This document shows, in pieces, positions 52,102 through 61,402 of a stretch of DNA of 64,000 nt. The translations under genes and the position numbers were made by a program. Below the pieces are notes generated by a model. The model was not told where the DNA came from and made no database searches. It saw only the letters and a list, made by a program, of their open reading frames with translations. The stretch lies in the NCBI RefSeq assembly GCF_034479515.1, contig NZ_CP140152.1, forward strand, positions 930,001 through 994,000, written 5' to 3'. How positions within the stretch are numbered: position 1 is the first letter of the stretch; each line of letters begins with the position of its first letter. The stretch comes from Duganella zoogloeoides (GTDB lineage Bacteria; Pseudomonadota; Gammaproteobacteria; Burkholderiales; Burkholderiaceae_D).

Positions 52102-54732
52102 ATGAAACACAAGAAAATGAGCCTGCTGATCGCGACCCTGTTCAGCACCCCGTTGATGGCGCAACAAGCGTTCGCGCAAGAAGCACAAGCAGAGCCAGTA
52201 GCACAGGCAGCAACTCCCGCAGCGCCGGTCGCCGGCGAAATCCAGCAAGTGAACGTGACCGGCATCCGTGCATCGGTGCGTAACGCGCTGGCCGTCAAGG
52301 AAGCTTCCAACAGCATGGTGGAAGTGATCGCGTCGGAAGACATCGGCAAACTGCCGGACACCACCATCGCCGAATCGCTGGCACGCCTGCCAGGTTTGTC
52401 GTCGGGCCTCGATCGCGGCAATGCTTCGCAGATCGTCGCGCGCGGCATGGGTCCACGCTTCATCGGCGCAACCCTGAATGGCCGCGAGCTGGCATCGTCG
52501 GAACCGGATCGCGCAGTGCGCTTCGAGCAGTTCCCGTCGGAGTCGATCAGCGGCGCCACCGTCTACAAGACCCAGAACGCCGAACTGGTCGAAGGCGGCA
52601 TTGCTACCTCGATCGATCTGCAAACCGTGTCGCCGCTGAAGTACAACGGCCGCCAGCTGAACTTCAAGGCCGATGTCCTGCACTACAACATTGCCAAGGA
52701 CATCGCCGGCGCCGACAAGAACAAGCCACGCGTGGGCGGTATCTGGGTTGACCAGTTCCTCAACAAAACGCTGGGTGCAGCCGTAGCGTTCAGCTACCAG
52801 GACCAGCCATCGGTGCAGAAGAACGTGCGCCACTGGGGTTTCAACGAAAACAATTCCGTCGACATGAACGGCGACGGCAAGGTCGACAAGACTCCGTGGG
52901 GCTTCCAGGACGACGTGCGCCGCGGCAGCAACAAGCGCAGCAGCGTGCTGGGCAAGATCGAGTACAAGCCGAACAGCGATGTCCTGATCACCGCCGACAC
53001 CTATTATGCGCAAACCAAGATCGACGAAGCGCAGATGCAGCACTGGACCGGCGACCTGGGCAACTGGGATGGCGGCAACTCCGGCAACTTCAGCAACCTC
53101 GACATCCGTAACGGCTATGTGGCCGGCGGCACCGTCAACTGGAACCGCGTCATCAACAACGATGCCCACTGGATCCAGGACGCCAGCGTGGCCGCCAGCG
53201 GCCTGAACGCCAAGGTCAATCTCGGCGAGTGGAAAGTCGAAACCGACCTGTCGACTTCGCACGCGCTGCGCAGCAGCCAGTGGCGCGATCTGCGTCAAAA
53301 TTCGCTGAGCTCGATTCCAGTGTCGGTCAACTGGTCGTTCACCGGCAACGAGCGTCAGCAGTACAGCTTTGGCGGCATCGACACCGGCAACCCGGCCAAT
53401 TTCGAAGCGCCGACCCTGTACGTCGATACCGACGGTCACGTGAAGGATCTGCTGAACGCCGCGTCGGTCACCGCCGCGCGTCCGATCGAAAACAGCATCG
53501 TCAGCCGCATCAAGGTCGGCGTGCGCGCGACCGACCGCGAGAAGAGCTACCGCCAGACCACCTGGCAGCTGGCCCAGCAGAACGCGATTCCTGCCTCGGC
53601 CTACGAGACGGTCAACGTGGCCGGCTTCCCGTCGTACTTCGTGCTCAAGGACTTCTACGGCACCATCGGCAACGCCTTCGGTCCTGATGCCTTCAATCCG
53701 AACGGCAAGGTCGGTACTGCCGACCAGGTTCGCAACGACCAGCTCGCTGGCTGGCGCGTCAAGGAACGCAGCACCTCGGCCTTCGTCCAGGGCGACCTTG
53801 ATGGTGAAGCCTTCGGCAAAACCTACCGCGGCAACGTGGGCGTGCGCCTGGTGCACACCAAGACCGACAGCTATGGCATGGGTTCCATCAACGGTTCCAC
53901 CCCGTCTGCAGTCGAGCAAGGCACGTCGTACACCGAGATCCTGCCGAGCCTGAACCTGATCTTCAACCTCGACGAAGCGCAGGAACACCAGGTGCGTTTC
54001 GGCCTGGCCCGCGCCATGTCGCGTCCGCCACTGGATGAACTGCGCGCTTCGCGCAACCTGAGCCAGGCCGGCACCAGTCAGCCGCAAACGGGTTCGGCCG
54101 GCAATCCGGACCTGAAGCCGATGATGGCCAACCAGGTTGACCTGGCGTACCAGTGGTACTTCCAGAAGGGTTCGCTCGTTTCGGTGGGCGGCTTCTACAA
54201 GCAACTGCAGCGCTACATCGCCATCACCCAGAGCGACAACATCACCCGTTCGGTCAACGGCGAAGGCGGCAACATCCGTGGCGTGGAACTGGTCTACCAG
54301 CAAGCATTCACCGGCCTGCCGGCACCGTTCGACGGCCTCGGTATCGCCAGCAACTACGCGTACACCGCCAGCACCGTGCGTGAACAGGTGCCAGTCGGCA
54401 ATCCGTTCCCGATTGAAGGCTTGATGCGCAACAATGGCGGCGTGACCTTGTGGTACGAAAAAGCCGGTTACGAAGCCCGTATCTCGGCCAACCACCACAG
54501 CTCGTTCGTACGTAACCCGACCTGGAGCGCCGGCCAGTTGCTGGTCAACGAAGCGGAAACCTTCGTGTCCATGAACCTGGCCAAGCAGATCACGCCGAAC
54601 GTGCAGATCCGCTTCGGTATTGAAAACCTGACCAACCAGAAAGCGGTCTACACCAGCGCCAACAACCCGCTGCAACAGGAAGTGACCGAGTTCGGCCGCC
54701 GCTTCAACCTGGGCCTGTCCTTCAAGCTGTAA
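52102..54732 (+). CDS. TonB-dependent receptor (Xanthomonas/Caulobacter type)
   Basis: 876 aa from the ATG at 52102, with TGGAG 9 nt upstream (an ATG at 52093 is too close). Signal peptide with cleavage near AFAQE. The plug domain is clear: VNVTGIRASVRNALAVKEAS, EVIASEDIGKLPDTTIAESLARLPGL, VARGMGPRFIGATLNGRE, and SESISGATVYKTQNAELVEGG. The rest is a 22-strand beta-barrel ending in the terminal FNLGLSFKL signature with C-terminal aromatic-hydrophobic pattern. This subfamily imports oligosaccharides in plant-polymer degraders. Location beside GH53, GH2 and dgo genes suggests galactooligosaccharides as ligand. Confidence 0.93.
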   Translation: MKHKKMSLLIATLFSTPLMAQQAFAQEAQAEPVAQAATPAAPVAGEIQQVNVTGIRASVRNALAVKEASNSMVEVIASEDIGKLPDTTIAESLARLPGLSSGLDRGNASQIVARGMGPRFIGATLNGRELASSEPDRAVRFEQFPSESISGATVYKTQNAELVEGGIATSIDLQTVSPLKYNGRQLNFKADVLHYNIAKDIAGADKNKPRVGGIWVDQFLNKTLGAAVAFSYQDQPSVQKNVRHWGFNENNSVDMNGDGKVDKTPWGFQDDVRRGSNKRSSVLGKIEYKPNSDVLITADTYYAQTKIDEAQMQHWTGDLGNWDGGNSGNFSNLDIRNGYVAGGTVNWNRVINNDAHWIQDASVAASGLNAKVNLGEWKVETDLSTSHALRSSQWRDLRQNSLSSIPVSVNWSFTGNERQQYSFGGIDTGNPANFEAPTLYVDTDGHVKDLLNAASVTAARPIENSIVSRIKVGVRATDREKSYRQTTWQLAQQNAIPASAYETVNVAGFPSYFVLKDFYGTIGNAFGPDAFNPNGKVGTADQVRNDQLAGWRVKERSTSAFVQGDLDGEAFGKTYRGNVGVRLVHTKTDSYGMGSINGSTPSAVEQGTSYTEILPSLNLIFNLDEAQEHQVRFGLARAMSRPPLDELRASRNLSQAGTSQPQTGSAGNPDLKPMMANQVDLAYQWYFQKGSLVSVGGFYKQLQRYIAITQSDNITRSVNGEGGNIRGVELVYQQAFTGLPAPFDGLGIASNYAYTASTVREQVPVGNPFPIEGLMRNNGGVTLWYEKAGYEARISANHHSSFVRNPTWSAGQLLVNEAETFVSMNLAKQITPNVQIRFGIENLTNQKAVYTSANNPLQQEVTEFGRRFNLGLSFKL

Positions 54733-54766
54733 ATTTTCCGTTGTACCCTTGTTTTATCGTGGTTTG

Positions 54767-54803
54767 CGGAGCAGTGCTTAACGGTGCTGCTCCGTTTTTT
54801 TTT
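54767..54803 (+). terminator. Intrinsic terminator of the TonB receptor gene
   Basis: CGGAGCAG / CTGCTCCG 8-bp stem (extended by inner GC pairs) followed by nine T residues at 54795-54803, 34 bp after the stop. Confidence 0.88.
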
Positions 54804-54813
54804 ACCCCAATTC

Positions 54814-54909
54814 GGGGTCAGTGCCGACATTCGGACATTTTTGAACTTATTGGTTGAAGTACGCTTCAAGAAAAAAGTTCCGCGATGTCCGAATGTCGGC
54901 ACTGACCCC
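54814..54909. repeat. 96-bp palindromic element, copy 1 (upstream of GH2)
   Basis: 25-bp perfect terminal inverted repeats, 54814-54838 (begins GGGGTCAGTGCCGACATTC) and 54885-54909. Inside are two further nested dyads: GAACTT / AAGTTC and TTGAAG / CTTCAA with a TACG loop. A second direct copy of the same length lies at 57838-57933. No coding capacity: MITE- or REPIN-like. Confidence 0.9.
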
Positions 54910-54930
54910 AAAGTTCACAGGGAGTTAAGT

Positions 54931-57828
54931 TTGAACACGATGTCTTGTTGGCGGCGCTTTGGCGCTGCCGTGCTGTTGCTGGTCGCCGCTACTGCCGCAC
55001 ATACTGCCGCGCACGCCGCCGCACCGATCAAACCCCACATCACCGACGCCACCGTCAAGGCCGGGCGCGAGCGTCTGTCGCTCGATCGCGGCTGGCTGTT
55101 CCACCTCGGCGACGTGCGCCAGGCGCCGATCGTCGGCCACGAAGAATCGTATAGCAACGCCAAGGCCGGCAACGCGCCCGGCGCGGCTGGCGCCGAATTC
55201 GACGACTCCGACTGGCGCCGCCTCGACCTGCCGCACGACTGGGCCGTCGAAGGACCGTTCGACCCGAAAGCCAATATCTCGCAGGGTTACCGCCCGCGCG
55301 GCATCGGCTGGTATCGCCGCTATCTGCAGGTCGATCCGGCCGACCGTGGCCGCCATTTCGAGCTGCAGTTCGATGCGATTGCCACCCACGCCACCGTGTA
55401 CGTGAACGGCAATGTCGTCAACCGCAACTGGTCCGGCTACAACGCCAGCAATATCGATATCACGCCTTACCTGACGTACGGCGATGCCCTCAATACCATT
55501 TCGATCCGCGTCGATGCGGAAGCGATGGAGGGCTGGTGGTACGAGGGCGCCGGCATGTATCGCCACGCGTGGCTGGTCAAGCGCGCACCGGTGCATGTGG
55601 CCACCGATGGCGTGTATGCCGTACCTCGCGCCGGCAAGGGCCGCGACTGGACCCTGCCGGTGGAAGTCACACTCAATAACAGCGGCAAGAAGACATCCGA
55701 CGTCACGGTGGAAGTGACCGTGTTCGACCCGGCCGGCAAGCAGGTGGGCCGCCAGCTGGCCAAGGCCAGCGTGGGCGTATTGAAAGACACCACCGTCAAG
55801 CTGCCGTTCAAGATCAACGATCCGGCCTTGTGGTCGATCGCCAAGACCAACCTGTACAAGGTCGTCACGCGCGTGCTGGAAAACGGCAAGGCGCAGGACG
55901 AAGTGGCGCTGCATACCGGTTTCCGCACCATCCGCTTCGATGCCGAAAAGGGCTTCTTCCTCAACGGCGAACACCTGAAACTGCAAGGCGTGTGCATCCA
56001 CCAGGATCACGCTGGTGTCGGTGTGGCGATTCCCGATGCGGTGTGGGAGTATCGCCTGCGCCGCCTGAAGGAACTGGGCGTGAACGCCATCCGCTTCTCG
56101 CACAATGCGCCAGCAGCCGAAGTGCTCGACATGGTTGATCGCATGGGCTTCGTGGTGATGGACGAGAATCGCAACTTCAATCCGTCGCCGGACTACATGA
56201 AGCAGCTCGAATGGATGGTCAAGCGCGACCGCCATCACCCCGGCATCATCCTGTGGTCGGTGTTCAACGAGGAACCGGTGCAGGGTTCGGAAGTGGGCTA
56301 CGAAATGGTGCGCCGCATGGCCGCTGCCGTCAAAGCGCTCGACGATACCCGTCCGGTCACCGCTGCCATGAACGGCGGCTTCTTCAGCGATCTCAACGTG
56401 GCGCACGCGGTGGACGTGGTGGGCGCCAACTACCAGGTGCCCGATTACGACCGCTTCCATGCGGCGTATCCGACGGTGCCGTTTACCAGCTCGGAAGACA
56501 CGTCCGCCTTCATGACGCGCGGCGTGTTCAAGACCGACAAGCAAAAGAACCAGATCGCCAGCTACGACGACCTGGCCGATGCCGCGCAGTGGGGCAATAC
56601 TCACCGCGATGCGTGGGAAGCGATTGCCAAGCGGCCGTTCGTGGCCGGCGGCTTTGTCTGGACCGGGTTTGATTATCGCGGCGAGCCGACGCCCAATGAA
56701 TGGCCGTCGGTCAGCTCGGTGTTCGGCATTATGGACCTGAACGGTTTCCCGAAAAACGCCTACTACATCCACCAGGCGCAATGGATCAAGGATCGTCCGC
56801 TGATTCACATCGCGCCGCACTGGAACTGGGCCGGCAGCGAAGGCAAGGACATCCGCGTGATGGTGATGGCCAACGTCGAACGCATCGAACTGCTGTTGAA
56901 CGGTACCAAGCTTGGTGAACAGAAGGCCGATCCGTTCCGCATGAATTACTTCAATGTCGCCTACGCGCCGGGCAAGCTCGAAGCCATCGGCTACAACGGC
57001 GGCAAGGAAGTCGTGCGCACGGCGGTGGAAACCACGGGCGAACCGGTAGCGCTGGAACTGGTGCCGGACCGTGCGGACTTGGCCGGCGATGGCCGCGATG
57101 CGATGCCGATCACGGTGCGCGCACTCGATGCCCAGGGCCGCGCAGTGCCGCTGGCCGATCCGACCGTGACCTTCAAGGTCACCGGCGGCGGCCGCTCGAT
57201 CGGCCATGGAAATGGCGACCCGACCTCGCACGAGGACGAGAAGGGCGCCACCCGGCGCCTGTTCAACGGCCTGGCGCAGCTGATCGTGCAGACCAACTAC
57301 GACGCCACCCAGCCCGTCTCGGTAGAGGCGAGCGCGCCTGGCCTGAAAACAGCCACGGTAGCGATCCCGGTGAAAGCCGTGCCGGCCGTGCCGTTCGTGG
57401 CCAGCGCCGATGCGCCGCTGACGTTCGTGCGTACCTGGCGCGTGGCGCCGCCGGGTGACACCCGTCCGAACCCGAACCAGAAGATCGACAGCTTCGACAT
57501 GAACACCTGGGGCTGGGGCCAGCCGCCGATGTGGGGCGCTGCGGGCAGCAAGTTCAACCTGTACCGGTCGAGCTTCACGCCGCGCAAGAACCTTGCTGAC
57601 GGCAATGGCCTGATCCGCTTTGCCGGCATCAAGGGCAAGGCGGAAGTGTGGATCAACGGCAAGCTGGCAGGCAAGAAGGAGAGCTTTGCCAACGAACCGC
57701 TGGACTTGCCGTTGCCAGCCGGCACCGGCAAACGCGAGATCAGCGTGATTGTCGAAGCGGAGCCGGGCCAGGACGGCGCCCAGGGCAGCGGCATCACCGG
57801 CAACATCACCATCGAGCCGAAGAAGTAA
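54931..57828 (+). CDS. Secreted GH2 beta-galactosidase
   Basis: 965 aa from the TTG at 54931, chosen because AGGGAG sits 6 nt upstream; the next ATG (54940) is 15 nt from it. The longer upstream frame runs through the palindromic repeat and is not used. Signal peptide with cleavage near AHAAA (residue 31). GH2 order: sugar-binding jelly roll (DWRRLDLPHDWAVEGPF), Ig-like domain, TIM barrel with acid/base Glu447 in LWSVFNEEPV and nucleophile Glu522 in PFTSSEDTSA, then DUF4982-like and Ig-like C-terminal domains. Would release galactose from galactooligosaccharides in the periplasm. Bracketed by two copies of a 96-bp palindromic repeat. Confidence 0.9.
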   Translation: MNTMSCWRRFGAAVLLLVAATAAHTAAHAAAPIKPHITDATVKAGRERLSLDRGWLFHLGDVRQAPIVGHEESYSNAKAGNAPGAAGAEFDDSDWRRLDLPHDWAVEGPFDPKANISQGYRPRGIGWYRRYLQVDPADRGRHFELQFDAIATHATVYVNGNVVNRNWSGYNASNIDITPYLTYGDALNTISIRVDAEAMEGWWYEGAGMYRHAWLVKRAPVHVATDGVYAVPRAGKGRDWTLPVEVTLNNSGKKTSDVTVEVTVFDPAGKQVGRQLAKASVGVLKDTTVKLPFKINDPALWSIAKTNLYKVVTRVLENGKAQDEVALHTGFRTIRFDAEKGFFLNGEHLKLQGVCIHQDHAGVGVAIPDAVWEYRLRRLKELGVNAIRFSHNAPAAEVLDMVDRMGFVVMDENRNFNPSPDYMKQLEWMVKRDRHHPGIILWSVFNEEPVQGSEVGYEMVRRMAAAVKALDDTRPVTAAMNGGFFSDLNVAHAVDVVGANYQVPDYDRFHAAYPTVPFTSSEDTSAFMTRGVFKTDKQKNQIASYDDLADAAQWGNTHRDAWEAIAKRPFVAGGFVWTGFDYRGEPTPNEWPSVSSVFGIMDLNGFPKNAYYIHQAQWIKDRPLIHIAPHWNWAGSEGKDIRVMVMANVERIELLLNGTKLGEQKADPFRMNYFNVAYAPGKLEAIGYNGGKEVVRTAVETTGEPVALELVPDRADLAGDGRDAMPITVRALDAQGRAVPLADPTVTFKVTGGGRSIGHGNGDPTSHEDEKGATRRLFNGLAQLIVQTNYDATQPVSVEASAPGLKTATVAIPVKAVPAVPFVASADAPLTFVRTWRVAPPGDTRPNPNQKIDSFDMNTWGWGQPPMWGAAGSKFNLYRSSFTPRKNLADGNGLIRFAGIKGKAEVWINGKLAGKKESFANEPLDLPLPAGTGKREISVIVEAEPGQDGAQGSGITGNITIEPKK

Positions 57829-57837
57829 CAGCGCTTC

Positions 57838-57933
57838 GGGGGCAGATCCGACATTCGGACATTTTTGAACTTAGTTGTTGAAGTATGGCTCAATGAAAAA
57901 GTTCCCTGATGTCCGAATGTCGGCACTGACCCC
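57838..57933. repeat. 96-bp palindromic element, copy 2 (downstream of GH2)
   Basis: Same length and orientation as copy 1. The right arm 57909-57933 is identical to the right arm of copy 1, while the left arm 57838-57862 differs at three positions near its outer end. The central loop is more diverged, so the copies are not a recent duplication of each other. It starts 10 bp after the GH2 stop and could double as its transcription terminator. Confidence 0.9.
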
Positions 57934-58031
57934 GAAGTAGTACCAAAGAGTTTACTTGCGTTTTACTTAAAATTCGGGGCTGCACACGTGATTCGGTTGA
58001 CGGCACCCCGCGCCCTGCCTATAGTGGCGGG

Positions 58032-58322
58032 ATGATTTCAGACTTCCAAGAACTATCCGACAAGATCGACCAGCTGGCCGAGATGACCAATGCTTTGCGC
58101 CGCGAAAACGCCCAGTTGCGTCAGGCCAATGCCGCCCTCGTGGTGGAAAACATGGGATATCAACGCCGCCTGAGCGAGGCCGCCGACCGTGTGCAGGCGT
58201 TGCTGGTGCACGTGCCGTCCTTGGTGCCGGAGCCTGCGCCGGAAGACGAGGAAGTCGAGGAAGTCGAACCTGCAACTGGCGATGCCGCTGCACCTGCCGC
58301 AGAAAAAGAGGAAGTACGATGA
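58032..58322 (+). CDS. ZapB-like coiled-coil protein
   Basis: 96 aa. Residues about 5-60 are a heptad-patterned coiled coil (LSDKIDQLAEMTNALRRENA, QLRQANAALVVENMGYQRRL), followed by an acidic Glu/Pro/Ala-rich tail. Small coiled-coil proteins of this type precede zapA in many Burkholderiales and are annotated as ZapB- or DUF904-like. Its stop overlaps the zapA start (ATGA). A role at the FtsZ ring with ZapA is inferred from family and context. Confidence 0.8.
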   Translation: MISDFQELSDKIDQLAEMTNALRRENAQLRQANAALVVENMGYQRRLSEAADRVQALLVHVPSLVPEPAPEDEEVEEVEPATGDAAAPAAEKEEVR

Positions 58323-58630
58323 TCGAGCTCGACGTCACTATCATGGGCCAATCGTATCGCCTGATGTGCAAGGCCGACGAAGAACGCGCGCTGCGCGAAG
58401 CGTCCGTCATGCTGGACAAAAAAATGACCGGCATCCGCGCGGCGGGCCGGGTCAAGGGCAACGACCGCATCGCCGTCATGGCTGCGCTCAGCGTGGCGGC
58501 GGAATTTTTATCGATCAAGGCACCGCAGGGACCGTTGTCTGATATGTCCATCCTCGAAGTACAGACCAAGATCGCCGCCATGCACAAGGTGTTGGATACC
58601 GCACTGACGCCGCAAGAAGCGCTGTTTTAA
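58319..58630 (+). CDS. zapA: Cell division protein ZapA
   Basis: 103 aa. ZapA fold: IELDVTIMGQSYRLMCKADEERALREAS (beta-hairpin head), then a long amphipathic helix through VMAALSVAAEFLSIK and the C-terminal coiled coil. ZapA crosslinks FtsZ filaments at midcell. Translationally coupled to the upstream coiled-coil gene and followed by the 6S RNA gene, the classic proteobacterial zapA-ssrS order. Confidence 0.93.
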   Translation: MIELDVTIMGQSYRLMCKADEERALREASVMLDKKMTGIRAAGRVKGNDRIAVMAALSVAAEFLSIKAPQGPLSDMSILEVQTKIAAMHKVLDTALTPQEALF

Positions 58631-58687
58631 CCGGTTTTTAATCATCAAACTCCTTCCTTTGCGACGGACAAGAGAGTAAACTGGCGT

Positions 58688-58862
58688 CACCCTGCAGTGT
58701 TCGTGAATGTCATATATTCCTTGAACCATTTGTTTGCACCGGTCGTGGGATTTTGTTCGGTGGGCGTGAGCATCGCTTGTTCGATGAACCCGAAATTGAA
58801 CTAACCGTGACCACCTGAGCCATTAGGTTCGGGATGCCGGCATAACGGCACAAGCGGGGTAC
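58688..58862 (+). ncRNA. ssrS: 6S RNA
   Basis: About 175 nt directly downstream of zapA, where 6S RNA is encoded in most proteobacteria. Recognisable parts: 5' CCCTGCAGTGTTCGTG, CCTTGAACC, the GGTGGGCGTGAGCAT internal segment, GACCACCTGAGCC, and the 3' GGCACAAGCGGGG. CCCTGC near the 5' end pairs with GCGGGG near the 3' end to close the long hairpin. 6S RNA mimics an open promoter and sequesters sigma70 RNA polymerase in stationary phase. Ends are approximate. A TAAACT -10-like box lies at 58677-58682. Confidence 0.82.
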
Positions 58863-58885
58863 TAATTCAGGAAGCAATTCCTTAG

Positions 58886-58922
58886 AAAGCGGTTGGCGTG
58901 CAAATGCCCAGCCGCTTTTTTT
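58886..58922 (+). terminator. Intrinsic terminator downstream of 6S RNA
   Basis: AAAGCGGTTGG / CCAGCCGCTTT stem (one G-T pair), about 10-nt loop, seven T residues. It separates ssrS from the EVE-domain gene. Confidence 0.82.
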
Positions 58923-58938
58923 CGTCTGGAGATATCGT

Positions 58939-59396
<458 letters not shown>

Positions 59397-59397
<1 letters not shown>

Positions 59398-59495
59398 AGC
59401 GCTGACAAACTTCCAGAGCTGCGTTGCAGCTCCTCGCCGTACAGTCGTACTGTCTTCGTCGCTGCGCCTTGCTCTGAAGGCTTTGTCAGGCGCTC
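59397..59495. repeat. Imperfect 99-bp palindromic repeat between EVE gene and lgt
   Basis: Outer arms GAGCGC-TGACAAA at 59397-59409 and TTTGTCA-G-GCGCTC at 59482-59495, then CAGAGC / GCTCTG and GCAGC / GCTGC dyads, with TACAGTCGTACTGT at the centre. Such tacagtcgtactgt-type cruciforms are dispersed in Burkholderiales genomes (from memory). It starts at the last base of the EVE stop codon, and its right arm includes the stop codon of lgt. Confidence 0.8.
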
Positions 59496-60361
59496 TTTGC
59501 AGGTTCTGCGCGCGGCACAGTCGGGGCGGTGGCGCGCTGGCGTACTTTATAGGCCCACACCAGCATGGCAATCGCGGCGACGACCATTGGCAGTGACAGC
59601 ACCTGGCCCGACGTGATCGGCATGCCGAGGAACGTGGTTTCCCAGTCCGGCGTGCGGAAGTACTCTGTGAAGAATCGCGCGCAGCCGTACAGCAGCGTGT
59701 AGAACGCGCCGACTGCCAGGCGTGGCCGCTCCTTGCGCGAGAACAGCCACAGGATGACGAACACCAGCAGGCCGTCGATCAGCATCTGGTAAATCGGCGA
59801 CGGATGGCGCAGGCCTTGCAGGAAGATCGGGTTCGGGTGCAGCGGGAACGAATTATCGGGCCACAACATCGCCCACGGCAGCGACTGGTCGGCCACCACG
59901 CGGCCCGGCAGTTCGGCGTTGATGAAATTGCCCAGGCGGCCGGCGGCGTAGCCGAGCGGCACCAGCGGCGCGATGAAGTCGTACACGTCGAGGATGTTGC
60001 GGCCGGCCTTGCGCGCCCACAGCGACATGGCGATCAGCACGCCGATGAAGCCGCCGTGGAACGACATGCCGCCATGCCACACCTTGAAGATCTCGATCGG
60101 ATCCGAAAAATATTTAACCGGTTCGTAGAACAGCACTTCGCCGAGGCGTCCGCCGATGACCACGCCCAGCATGCCGTAAAACAGCATGTCGTCGAGGTCT
60201 TCCTTGCGCCATAGCTGGGCGGCGATGTGCGGCTGCTTGATGCGCACGCGACCGAGCGTAATGAATAGCGCAAAGGCGAGGACGTACATCAAGCCATACC
60301 AGTGGATCGCGACCGGTCCCAGGTGGATGGCGACCGGATCGGGCATCGGGTGTATCAGCAT
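59486..60361 (-). CDS. lgt: Prolipoprotein diacylglyceryl transferase
   Basis: 291 aa from the ATG at 60361 with AAGGA upstream. Seven-helix inner-membrane enzyme transferring diacylglycerol from phosphatidylglycerol to the lipobox cysteine of prolipoproteins. Seen: MLIHPMPDPVAIHLGPVAIHWYGLMYV, WHGGMSFHGGFIG, and the Lgt signature GRLGNFINAELPGRV, with the catalytic-region FFTEYFRTPDW further on. The reading frame upstream is open but belongs to the LysR region. The first 7 nt overlap the LysR stop. Essential in most Gram-negatives. Confidence 0.97.
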   Translation of the reverse strand: MLIHPMPDPVAIHLGPVAIHWYGLMYVLAFALFITLGRVRIKQPHIAAQLWRKEDLDDMLFYGMLGVVIGGRLGEVLFYEPVKYFSDPIEIFKVWHGGMSFHGGFIGVLIAMSLWARKAGRNILDVYDFIAPLVPLGYAAGRLGNFINAELPGRVVADQSLPWAMLWPDNSFPLHPNPIFLQGLRHPSPIYQMLIDGLLVFVILWLFSRKERPRLAVGAFYTLLYGCARFFTEYFRTPDWETTFLGMPITSGQVLSLPMVVAAIAMLVWAYKVRQRATAPTVPRAEPAKSA

Positions 60362-61269
60362 AGGGCGGTTTTCCTTACTTCGTTCCTTAATAACTCCAAA
60401 AAGCCGCGCAGCACGGGCGAAGCATTGTCGCGTCGCCAGGCTAGTCCGGTTTCGACCAGCGGCGTGGTGTGGGCCAGCGCACGGTATTCTACTCCGGGAC
60501 GCATCAGGTTGGAGACCGACTGCGGCACCAGCGCCATGCCCATGCCGGCCGACACCAGGCCGACGATGGTCTGCATCTGGATCGCCTGCTGGCCGATTTC
60601 GGGCGTCACGCCGGCGTCGCGGAACACCGACAGGATGGCGTCGTACAGCGCCGGCGAGATCGCGCGCGGGAAGATAATCAGCGGCAGCGCCGGCAACGCA
60701 TTCAATGCCGGCTTGCGGCGCTGGTTCAGCGCCGGCAGGCCGGCGGGCACGGCCAGCACCAGCGGCTCGCGCAGCACCGGCAGATAATCGAGTTCGGCGC
60801 GCGCCTTCTCGGGCAGCGGTGGGATCAGGAGGCCGGCGTCGATGCGGCTGTGCAGCAGGTCGTCCAGCTGCAGGTCGGACGTGGCTTCCTGCAGCGTGAT
60901 CTGCACTTGCGGGTAGGCCGCGCGGTAGGCGCGCAGGAACGGCGGCAGCACGCTGTAGTCGGCCGAGGAGATGAAGGCGAGCGTGAGGCGCCCGACCTCG
61001 CCGGTAGCCGCCCGCTGCACCAGCTGCGGCAGTTCCTGCGCCTGCGCCAGCATGCGGCGCGCCTCGGGCAGCAGCGCGCTGCCGGCCGGCGTGAGCGTGA
61101 CGCCGCGCCGGTTGCGCTCGAACACGGCCGCGCCCAGCAGTTCCTCGAGCGCCTGGATGGTTTGCGACAGCGGCGGCTGCGTCATGTGCAGGCGCAGCGC
61201 GGCGCGGCCGAAGTGCAGTTCCTCGGCCACGGTGACGAAGTAACGCAGCTGCCTGAGTTCCAGGTTCAT
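60355..61269 (-). CDS. LysR-type transcriptional regulator
   Basis: 304 aa. N-terminal winged HTH MNLELRQLRYFVTVAEELHFGRAALRLHMTQPPLSQTIQALEELL and a typical effector domain (GRLTLAFISSADYSVLPPFL, LDDLLHSRIDAGLLIPPL). Divergent from ilvD, the usual target geometry for LysR proteins, so ilvD or branched-chain amino acid control is a possibility. Its stop overlaps the lgt start, which is unusual for a regulator and an essential enzyme and suggests coupled translation. Confidence 0.9.
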   Translation of the reverse strand: MNLELRQLRYFVTVAEELHFGRAALRLHMTQPPLSQTIQALEELLGAAVFERNRRGVTLTPAGSALLPEARRMLAQAQELPQLVQRAATGEVGRLTLAFISSADYSVLPPFLRAYRAAYPQVQITLQEATSDLQLDDLLHSRIDAGLLIPPLPEKARAELDYLPVLREPLVLAVPAGLPALNQRRKPALNALPALPLIIFPRAISPALYDAILSVFRDAGVTPEIGQQAIQMQTIVGLVSAGMGMALVPQSVSNLMRPGVEYRALAHTTPLVETGLAWRRDNASPVLRGFLELLRNEVRKTALC

Positions 61270-61402
61270 ATGTATTTCTATTCAAATTTTGCTCTGTGAT
61301 ATTTTAAACGACTCACAGTGACGACTATCTTATATTTGACAGGGGCGCAGGGCCAAGGCACTCTGTCGTGCTACGTCGCTGCAATATCTTTGGAGAATCA
61401 TC

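Noticed and set aside
54784..54930. GH2 start at 54784 with a 49-residue N-terminal extension
   Set aside because: The extension would be translated through the receptor terminator and the palindromic repeat and would hide the signal peptide. The TTG at 54931 has a good SD.
59486..61285. 599-codon frame apparently fusing lgt with upstream sequence
   Set aside because: The part before the lgt ATG is a shadow of the LysR gene in another frame (Arg/Ala-rich, no domain). Lgt starts at 60361 with its own ribosome binding site.
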